In this document: piece after piece, positions 6,930 through 11,768 of the stretch
Position numbering within the stretch: the first letter of the stretch is position 1
Layout: each line of letters begins with the position of its first letter
Origin: Firmicutes bacterium UBA1047
Lineage (GTDB): Bacteria; Bacillota; Clostridia; Tissierellales; Sedimentibacteraceae
Length of the DNA: 11,768 nt
Direction of reading: 5' to 3'
Assembly (NCBI GenBank): GCA_002316585.1
Contig: DCDU01000054.1
Span: forward strand, 14,135-25,902
Program-made: the position numbers and the translations under genes
The notes under the pieces: generated by a model
Database searches by the model: none
Told to the model about the DNA's origin: nothing
The model's input: only the letters and a program-made list of their open reading frames with translations

Positions 6930-6946
6930 AGCAATATGTATACCAA
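6930..6946 (-). promoter_or_regulatory. Sigma-54 (-24/-12) promoter of the saccharopine-dehydrogenase-like gene
   Basis: On the minus strand TTGGTAT, five bases, then TTGCT gives GG (6944-6943) and GC (6932-6931) separated by 10 bp. It departs from the other two sites at one position of the first element (T for C). The start would be near 6919, giving a leader of about 110 nt. A sigma-A-like TATACT also lies just before the AGGAGG, but it lacks a good -35. Confidence 0.7.
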
Positions 6947-7136
6947 AAATTTAACAACCATTATTGTATACTTGAATTTTCCAGAAATGGACAACTAATA
7001 GTTCACACTAAATGTTATTGAGATCTACTTCAGAGAAGTAAGACAAAATACTGATTACATGTGTGAATAAAATTTATGAAAACAAATGACTTTTTTAATT
7101 CATTAGTATTGTAAATGACAAACTAAATGGTCAGAT

Positions 7137-7193
7137 TTGCTAAAAGTAAGCAATAATTCAAAATAACTTGCTAATAATGGACGATTTTAGCAT
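7137..7193 (+). repeat. Repeat group A: TTGCTAA elements including a dyad
   Basis: TTGCTAA occurs at 7137 and 7168. The second copy faces an inverted copy (TTAGCA, 7187-7192), forming the dyad TGCTAA-N12-TTAGCA; the first is flanked by AAGCAA (7148-7153), giving a shorter dyad. The group lies about 220-270 bp upstream of the start predicted for the minus-strand sigma-54 promoter, within reach of a looping activator. These are candidate enhancer sites. Confidence 0.45.
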
Positions 7194-7309
7194 GAAGTAA
7201 TAATTCATTTTTAATTAATTAATCCTAACAGGATAATCTCTTAACAAACTAGAAAATCAATTTATATTTAGATAAATAATTAAATAGATATTAGACAAAT
7301 AATTGGATT

Positions 7310-7351
7310 TTGCTAAAATTGGGTAGTTAATAATTGCTAAAATTGGGCAGT
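7310..7351 (+). repeat. Repeat group B: 18-bp direct repeat TTGCTAAAATTGGG(T/C)AGT
   Basis: Two copies at 7310-7327 and 7334-7351 differ at one base and are 24 bp apart start to start. The core TTGCTAA is shared with group A. They lie about 190-235 bp upstream of the predicted start of the hydroxylase operon, as expected for an upstream activator sequence of a sigma-54 enhancer-binding protein. Confidence 0.55.
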
Positions 7352-7430
7352 CTATTGCAAATGTTCACTGTAATTAGTATTTTTAAGTTAAATTATATAT
7401 TTATAATAAGTTTTTTTTGGAAAAATTAGA

Positions 7431-7456
7431 AAAAGAGGCTCTTGATTTGCTCTTTT
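7431..7456 (+). promoter_or_regulatory. Dyad near -100 of the hydroxylase operon
   Basis: AAAAGAG (7431-7437) and CTCTTTT (7450-7456) form a 7-bp inverted repeat with a 12-bp spacer. A smaller palindrome, AAGAG-g-CTCTT, overlaps its left arm. The centre is about 100 bp upstream of the predicted sigma-54 start, a classic activator-site distance. The binding protein is unknown. Confidence 0.4.
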
Positions 7457-7515
7457 GACAAGATAATAACAAGAAAATGTGAAAATTTCTTCAAAAAGGG
7501 TCAAATAGACTTTAT

Positions 7516-7532
7516 TTGGCATATAAATTGCA
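7516..7532 (+). promoter_or_regulatory. Sigma-54 (-24/-12) promoter of the hydroxylase operon
   Basis: TTGGCAT, five bases, then TTGCA gives GG (7518-7519) and GC (7530-7531) exactly 10 bp apart, a near-consensus RpoN site. The start would be near 7543, leaving an ~80-nt structured leader before the ATG at 7625. No comparable sigma-A promoter was seen close to the operon. Confidence 0.82.
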
Positions 7533-7547
7533 CTTAATACTATTGGT

Positions 7548-7599
7548 TAGCACAACTGCAAAATCTAGTGCTACAGCGCAAGGTATTTCACTTGAGCAC
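7548..7599 (+). other. Leader of the hydroxylase operon with two competing stems
   Basis: TAGCAC (7548-7553) can pair with GTGCTA (7568-7573), while GTGCT (7568-7572) can instead pair with AGCAC (7595-7599). The two pairings exclude each other. Neither is followed by a T run, so transcription termination is unlikely. The switch, if real, could affect mRNA stability or access to the AGGAGG at about 7613. No known molybdenum-cofactor riboswitch was recognised. Confidence 0.3.
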
Positions 7600-7624
7600 A
7601 AACTTATAAACAGGAGGTATATAA

Positions 7625-8494
7625 ATGTCGATTAAAAGCATCAAAGAGTTTGATTACTTTGCTCCCAAAAAACTTATTGAAGTTCTTGAACTTCTTGGAA
7701 AATATGGTTCTGAAGCAAAAGTTATTGCTGGCGGTACAGATATGATTCCAAAAATGAAGGCACAACTTATTTCACCTAAGTACATTATTAGCCTTAAGCA
7801 TGTTGAGGAAATCAAGTATCTTGATTTTGACAGAGAAAACGGTTTGCATTTTGGCGCAGGTGTACCTATTCGAGAAGTCGAAAATTTTGCGCCGGTAAAG
7901 GAGCTTTTTCCTGCTATATACGAGGGAGCGCATTGTATCGCATCAACGCAGATTCGTAATGCAGGCACATTGGTAGGAAATATATGCAACGCAGTTCCGT
8001 CCGCTGATTCCGCGCCGGGGATGATTGTTTTAGGTGCTGTTTTGCATGTTACAAGCTTAAGAGGTAATAGGGATGTAGAAGTTGGAGATTTTTTTACAGG
8101 TGTATGCAAAACGGTGCTGGAACCGGATGAATTTGTTACGGGTGTTTCAATTCCTTCTCCGAAGAAAAATAGCAAGAATATGTATAAGGCATTCACAGTT
8201 CGCAGAGCACTTGATCTTGCTATGGTAGGTTCTGCAGCAAACATTAATGTTGAAGATGGTATTTGCATGGAGGTTCGGATTGCACTCGGTGCAGTAGCAA
8301 CAACTCCAAAACGGGCATACAACGCAGAAAAAATACTTATTGCTCAAAGATTAACGGATGAATTAATCGCAGAAGCTGCTTTTGTGGCGAGTGAAAAGGA
8401 TTGTACTCCTATAACCGATATGCGTGCAACTCGTGAATATCGAAAAGAATTGGTTAGGGTGTTGACACGCGACGTTATAAAGGCTTGTATTTAA
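7625..8494 (+). CDS. Molybdenum hydroxylase, FAD-binding subunit (xanthine dehydrogenase family)
   Basis: This 289-residue protein is the medium, FAD-binding subunit of a three-part xanthine dehydrogenase/CO dehydrogenase-family hydroxylase. It carries the two flavin signatures: VIAGGTD (33-39) and TQIRNAGTLVGNIC with NAVPSADSAP (109-131). The C-terminal ~100 residues fit the CO_deh_flav_C domain. Length is typical, with no room for the extra 4Fe-4S insert of hydroxybenzoyl-CoA reductases. The subunit takes electrons from the 2Fe-2S subunit and passes them to NAD or another acceptor. The start at 7625 has AGGAGG 8 bp upstream. It is the first gene of the operon, behind the sigma-54 promoter, and the gene order FAD, FeS, Mo is that of coxMSL-type operons. 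Confidence 0.92.
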   Translation: MSIKSIKEFDYFAPKKLIEVLELLGKYGSEAKVIAGGTDMIPKMKAQLISPKYIISLKHVEEIKYLDFDRENGLHFGAGVPIREVENFAPVKELFPAIYEGAHCIASTQIRNAGTLVGNICNAVPSADSAPGMIVLGAVLHVTSLRGNRDVEVGDFFTGVCKTVLEPDEFVTGVSIPSPKKNSKNMYKAFTVRRALDLAMVGSAANINVEDGICMEVRIALGAVATTPKRAYNAEKILIAQRLTDELIAEAAFVASEKDCTPITDMRATREYRKELVRVLTRDVIKACI

Positions 8495-8517
8495 TCTAAT
8501 TAGAAAGGAGTTTAGAC

Positions 8518-8997
8518 ATGAAAAAACTTATGAGCTTTAATGTTAACGGGGAAGTACATGAATTGGCAGTTAGTATTAATAAAACCTTATTGGAAGTTCT
8601 CCGAGAAGATCTTCGCTTGACAGGCGCAAAAACGGGATGTAATGAGGGTGATTGTGGAGCATGTACAGTATTAGTTAATGGTAATGTTGTTGCCTCTTGT
8701 ACAACATTAGCAATTGAAGTAGAGGGATCTGAAATTATAACTATCGAAGGCCTTGCATCGAAAGAAGGGTTACACCCTGTTCAGCAAGCATTTATGGATA
8801 ACTTCGCAATCCAGTGTGGTTACTGTACACCAGGTATGATTTTGGCAACTGTTGCACTACTGAATGAAAATCCGGACCCTAATGAGGAAGAAATACGAGA
8901 CTTTCTGCGTGGAAATATTTGCCGGTGTACAGGGTACAAAGCAATTGTTGAAGCAGTAATGGATGCGAAAGAACGCATCAAGGAAAAAAGCATATAA
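8518..8997 (+). CDS. Molybdenum hydroxylase, 2Fe-2S subunit (xanthine dehydrogenase family)
   Basis: This 159-residue protein is the small iron-sulfur subunit. Residues C41, C46, C49 and C61 (GCNEGDCGACT and later SC) bind the plant-ferredoxin-type cluster, while C100, C103, C135 and C137 (QCGYCTPGM and NICRCTGY) bind the second, buried cluster that faces the pterin. All eight ligands are present, so it should be functional. It relays electrons from the molybdenum site to the flavin subunit in a cytoplasmic complex. It follows the FAD subunit by 23 bp with AAAGGAG before the ATG and precedes the large subunit by 15 bp, so the three genes form one transcript. Confidence 0.95.
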   Translation: MKKLMSFNVNGEVHELAVSINKTLLEVLREDLRLTGAKTGCNEGDCGACTVLVNGNVVASCTTLAIEVEGSEIITIEGLASKEGLHPVQQAFMDNFAIQCGYCTPGMILATVALLNENPDPNEEEIRDFLRGNICRCTGYKAIVEAVMDAKERIKEKSI

Positions 8998-9012
8998 GGA
9001 GGGATGTAAAAC

Positions 9013-11355
9013 ATGAATAAATTTGATGTAGTAGGTAAAAGTCCCATCCGTAAGGATGCAATGGAAAAAGCTACGGGCCGTGCTATATACAGCTCTGATA
9101 TTAAGCCTGTCGGCATGCTTTATGGTCGTATGTTAGGAAGCACAATTGCACACGGATATATTAAACATATTGATACATCCAAGGCAGAAGCACTGCCGGG
9201 GGTAAAAGCAGTTGTTACGGGAAAAGATGCACCGGATATTCGTACCGGATATATCGCAGACCGTCATGTGATTTGTAAACACAAGGTCCGTTATATTGGT
9301 GACCCCGTGGCAGCCGTAGCCGCAATTACACCTGAGATTGCACAACAGGCAATAGAGCTGATAGAAGTGGAATATGAAGAGTTGCCGCATACTTTAAATC
9401 CTGTTGATGCTTGGCAGAAAGATTGCCCTGTTGTTTTACATGATAATATTGAACAGTATCCTACAAAATTTGTTCCGCTTTTGGTTTACCGACTTGACCC
9501 GGAGCACAAAAATGTTTTTATTCACAGACAGATTAGGCATGGCAAAATTGAGAAAGGATTCGAAGATGCTGATTTAATTTATGAGGGAGAATATATGCTT
9601 CCCAGAGCGCATCACTGTCCGATGGAGACTCATTCCTGCTGTGTATCGCCTGATGTAAATGGTGAATTAACAATTTGGGCATCTGAGCAGGGAGGTGTCC
9701 GTTTAAAATACTTTATTTGTGAAGTTTTTGGTTTGGACAGCTCAAAAGTAAGGTTTATTACACCATATCTTGGCGGTGCTTTTGGAGGTAAGGTTGACCT
9801 GATGAATACACCGATTTGTGTTATGCTTGCAATGAAATCCGGACAGCCTGTACGTTTAGAAATGTCCAGAGAAGAATGTTTTGTACAGGGTAATCCAAGA
9901 AGTCCTGCAGTGGTTCGTATTAAGGACGGATTTAAAAAGGATGGTACATTGGTTGCACGTGAAATTGTAGAATTTATTAACGGAGGTGCCTACAGTGCAC
10001 ATGTAACTGTACTATGCAATGACGGAGCATTTGGTGCAACAGGAACCTATCGTTGTCCGAATTTCAAACTTGATGCATACGGAGTATATACAAATACACC
10101 TGCAACAGGACCATATCGGGCACTAGGAGCTGAAATTCTATGCTTTGCGATTGAAGCTCAAATGGATCGTGTTGCCAAAAAACTTGGCATAGACAGGGTT
10201 GAAATAAGACGAAAGAATTTGCTTGTTAATGGAGATATTGATGTAAACGGACAGACAACAAGAAATAATGAATCTATGGTGGCGCTCGGAGCGGCAGCAA
10301 AAGCAATTGAATGGGGACAGCCAAGCAAACAGATGGATTATCCTTGGGTAGTCGGAAAAGGTGTATCTATTGGAAATAAATACACTATGAGTGGCTCTAC
10401 CTCTTCTATGATTGTTAAAATACATGATGACGGCGCGATTGAAGTTAGGCATTATCAAATTGAAATGGGTCAGGGATGCAATACGGTTCTTGCTCAAATT
10501 GCCGCAGAGTCTTTTGGCGTTTCTTATGATAAGGTTAAAATTATCTTTGACGATTCTCAATTCTGTCCGTTTGATCATGGAACTTTCTGCAGCCGTGGTA
10601 CATTCATGAATGGCAATGCGTTGTTAAAAGCCTGTGAAGTGGCAAAACAGGAGCTTTATAAGAGAGCTTCCGTGGTAATGGGCATTGATGCCGATAAGAT
10701 TGGCACAGTGAACGGTACTGTTTATGAATTAGCGAATCCTTCTAATAGTCTTCCTTTCAAAAAGCTGTTCAATAATGGAGGATGGGTTCCCGAGCTGGGT
10801 GAAATCATAGGGAAGACTGCATATACTTATGAATTAGGTGAAATGGATAATGAAACAGGTCAAGGTAATCCTTGTGCATATTATTCTTATGGTGCACTTG
10901 GTATGGAAGTTGCCGTAAATGTTGAAACAGGTGCTATTAAAGTATTGAAAGCAGTTGGTTATTATGATGCAGGCAGAATCCTGAATCCTAAAACAATTGA
11001 AGGGCAAATGGATGGATCCTTTGTTATGGGTATTGGTCAGGCAATCTTTGAAGAGATGATGTTCAATGAACAAGGTAACATAATTAATCCGAACTACCGT
11101 GATTACAAGATTCCTACGATGTTAGATGTTCCTTATAATAAGGATATGTTCGGGGGTTTTGTAGGTAAACCGAATGAGGAAGGTCCTTATGGTGCAAAAG
11201 GAATAGGCGAAGTAGCTCTGGTACCAGTTATGCCTGCAATTGCAAATGCAATTACAGATGCACTCGGTATTGAACTAAATCAAATTCCGATGACGAAAGA
11301 ACGTGTAATGTGGGCGATTAAAAGGCATAAAGAGGATAATATTAAACAGCTGTAA
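9013..11355 (+). CDS. Molybdenum hydroxylase, molybdopterin-binding large subunit (substrate not purine-type)
   Basis: This 780-residue catalytic subunit has the hammerhead domain at its N-terminus (~20-125) and molybdopterin-binding domains after it. It has GGAFGGK (254-260), GPYRALGAE (366-374), the cofactor contacts EMGQG (484-488) and GTFCSRGTF (523-531), and the catalytic glutamate E733 in GAKGIGE. It hydroxylates a carbon centre using water and passes electrons to the FeS subunit. By hand alignment with bovine xanthine dehydrogenase, the purine-holding E802 falls at V261 and R880 at about D337. Val at the first position resembles aldehyde oxidases. A substrate other than hypoxanthine or xanthine is therefore likely: an aldehyde, another N-heterocycle, or something unknown. 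AAGGAGGG lies 8 bp before the start. No in-frame TGA suggesting selenocysteine was seen. Confidence 0.93.
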   Translation: MNKFDVVGKSPIRKDAMEKATGRAIYSSDIKPVGMLYGRMLGSTIAHGYIKHIDTSKAEALPGVKAVVTGKDAPDIRTGYIADRHVICKHKVRYIGDPVAAVAAITPEIAQQAIELIEVEYEELPHTLNPVDAWQKDCPVVLHDNIEQYPTKFVPLLVYRLDPEHKNVFIHRQIRHGKIEKGFEDADLIYEGEYMLPRAHHCPMETHSCCVSPDVNGELTIWASEQGGVRLKYFICEVFGLDSSKVRFITPYLGGAFGGKVDLMNTPICVMLAMKSGQPVRLEMSREECFVQGNPRSPAVVRIKDGFKKDGTLVAREIVEFINGGAYSAHVTVLCNDGAFGATGTYRCPNFKLDAYGVYTNTPATGPYRALGAEILCFAIEAQMDRVAKKLGIDRVEIRRKNLLVNGDIDVNGQTTRNNESMVALGAAAKAIEWGQPSKQMDYPWVVGKGVSIGNKYTMSGSTSSMIVKIHDDGAIEVRHYQIEMGQGCNTVLAQIAAESFGVSYDKVKIIFDDSQFCPFDHGTFCSRGTFMNGNALLKACEVAKQELYKRASVVMGIDADKIGTVNGTVYELANPSNSLPFKKLFNNGGWVPELGEIIGKTAYTYELGEMDNETGQGNPCAYYSYGALGMEVAVNVETGAIKVLKAVGYYDAGRILNPKTIEGQMDGSFVMGIGQAIFEEMMFNEQGNIINPNYRDYKIPTMLDVPYNKDMFGGFVGKPNEEGPYGAKGIGEVALVPVMPAIANAITDALGIELNQIPMTKERVMWAIKRHKEDNIKQL

Positions 11356-11380
11356 AGTTAATAACAATAAGGAAGCATAG

Positions 11381-11415
11381 CGGTATAGGCATCAATTTAT
11401 TGGATGCTTATACCG
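11381..11415 (+). other. Strong intercistronic hairpin after the large subunit
   Basis: CGGTATAGGCATC (11381-11393) pairs with GATGCTTATACCG (11403-11415): 13 bp with one G-U wobble around a 9-base loop. No T run follows, so it is not a standard terminator. It lies 25 bp after the large-subunit stop and ends 3 bp before the AAAGGG of the next small gene. It may protect the upstream mRNA end, set processing, or reduce expression of the small gene. Confidence 0.65.
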
Positions 11416-11430
11416 TAAAGGGTAATTAAA

Positions 11431-11592
11431 ATGGATGATTCTAAAATTAAAAAAATAAATGAAACAAAAAAAATTCAGGAACAAAAAGAAGCAATAATTG
11501 CAGAGTATGATTGCAGCAAGCATTGTCGCAGCTGCCCGTTTCCGGGTGCAAAATGTGTCAATAATCCTGAAATGTGGAAATATATTAAATAG
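11431..11592 (+). CDS. Small four-cysteine protein of unknown function (53 residues)
   Basis: An ATG at 11431, with AAAGGG 8 bp upstream, opens a 53-residue frame. The first ~25 residues are charged and lysine-rich (probable helix). A compact cysteine block follows: C28, C32, C35 and C42 in DCSKHCRSCPFPGAKC, with H31 between. This spacing (C-x3-C-x2-C-x6-C) suits a small zinc or iron-sulfur site. No family was recognised. Its place directly after the three hydroxylase genes, in the same direction, suggests co-transcription and perhaps a role in maturation of, or electron transfer with, the enzyme. That is inference. It is short enough to be missed by gene callers. Confidence 0.6.
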   Translation: MDDSKIKKINETKKIQEQKEAIIAEYDCSKHCRSCPFPGAKCVNNPEMWKYIK

Positions 11593-11716
11593 GATTTCAA
11601 ATATGTAATGTTGTGATTAAAGACGGGGAAGGCTATAATTTTTTTACGTTTAAACTGCCTAATATTGGACATGTTGGGCATTAAAATTAATCATTTGAAA
11701 AGGAGATGATATTAAA

Positions 11717-11768
11717 ATGAAAGAAGTTAGTGTGATTGTTTACGGTGTGGGTAGTGTAGGCAGCGGTA
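11717..11768 (+). CDS. Dinucleotide-binding oxidoreductase, N-terminus only (runs off the window)
   Basis: The ATG at 11717 follows AAAAGGAGATGAT, a strong ribosome binding site, and the first 17 codons read MKEVSVIVYGVGSVGSG before the window ends. The GxGxxG pattern in VYGVGSVGSG is a Rossmann nucleotide-binding start of the type seen in dihydrodipicolinate-reductase-like enzymes, including clostridial 2,4-diaminopentanoate dehydrogenase relatives. Only the cofactor-binding start is visible, so the substrate class is a guess. It lies downstream of the hydroxylase genes in the same direction and is probably part of the same operon. Confidence 0.65.
   Translation, partial: MKEVSVIVYGVGSVGSG

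Larger units (their letters stand above)
6808..7624. other. 817-bp AT-rich divergent control region without genes
   Basis: No convincing coding sequence was found on either strand: frames here are short, without ribosome binding sites, and of skewed composition. The region holds a minus-strand sigma-54 promoter (6930-6946), a plus-strand sigma-54 promoter (7516-7532), two groups of TTGCTAA repeats, a 7-bp dyad near 7431-7456 and a structured leader before the hydroxylase operon. It is markedly more AT-rich than the genes on each side. Confidence 0.7.

Noticed and set aside
6713..6994. 93-residue minus-strand frame spanning the start of the saccharopine-dehydrogenase-like gene
   Set aside because: It overlaps the well-supported start at 6807 in another frame and covers the sigma-54 promoter. 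Composition looks like translated AT-rich intergenic DNA.
7137..7351. CRISPR array
   Set aside because: The repeats are short, few and irregularly spaced, with no uniform spacers; they fit activator sites better.
7654..8322. 222-residue open frame on the minus strand inside the FAD subunit gene
   Set aside because: It is antisense to a gene with clear flavin motifs, has no ribosome binding site and resembles no family. It is a shadow frame.
11475..11681. 68-residue minus-strand frame over the small cysteine gene
   Set aside because: It has no ribosome binding site or recognisable motif and lies antisense to the four-cysteine frame.

Overview
The window looks like a chromosomal segment of a low-GC, anaerobic, Clostridia-like Firmicute. 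The evidence is AT-rich DNA, strong AGGAGG-type ribosome binding sites, an FMN/FAD extracellular-type flavoprotein reductase, a three-subunit molybdenum hydroxylase and sigma-54 (-24/-12) promoters. That combination is common in amino-acid- or purine-fermenting clostridia, but the genus cannot be fixed from the sequence.

Layout. (1) 1-381: the 3' end of a MOSC-domain gene (molybdenum-cofactor handling), closed by a good Rho-independent terminator. (2) 391-3613, minus strand: a secreted lipoprotein with an FMN-binding domain fused to a fumarate-reductase-like FAD domain, followed by a PucR/CdaR-type regulator. The regulator has its own sigma-A promoter, with a dyad over its -35 box. (3) 3785-4627, plus strand: a CobC-like histidine phosphatase with overlapping sigma-A promoters and a 10-bp-stem terminator. 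(4) 4664-5435, plus strand: a small SAM-dependent methyltransferase behind a sigma-54 promoter. (5) 5563-6807, minus strand: a saccharopine-dehydrogenase-like NAD(P) oxidoreductase, also behind a sigma-54 promoter. Its terminator lies inside the end of the convergent methyltransferase gene. (6) 6808-7624: an 817-bp AT-rich divergent control region with two sigma-54 promoters pointing outward and repeated TTGCTAA elements between them. (7) 7625-11355, plus strand: the FAD, 2Fe-2S and molybdopterin subunits of a xanthine-dehydrogenase-family hydroxylase. (8) 11381-11768: a strong intercistronic hairpin, a 53-residue four-cysteine protein, and the first 17 codons of a dinucleotide-binding oxidoreductase that runs off the window.

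Working model (inference): one sigma-54 enhancer-binding activator, not encoded here, may switch on the hydroxylase operon and the saccharopine-dehydrogenase-like gene from shared upstream sites, and possibly the methyltransferase as well. This would form a regulon for breakdown of a nitrogenous compound. The residues that hold purines in xanthine dehydrogenase appear replaced in the large subunit, so the substrate is probably not hypoxanthine or xanthine. The MOSC protein, and perhaps the phosphatase and methyltransferase, would serve maturation of the molybdoenzyme. The flavin lipoprotein is probably a separate, PucR-controlled electron-accepting reductase of unknown substrate.
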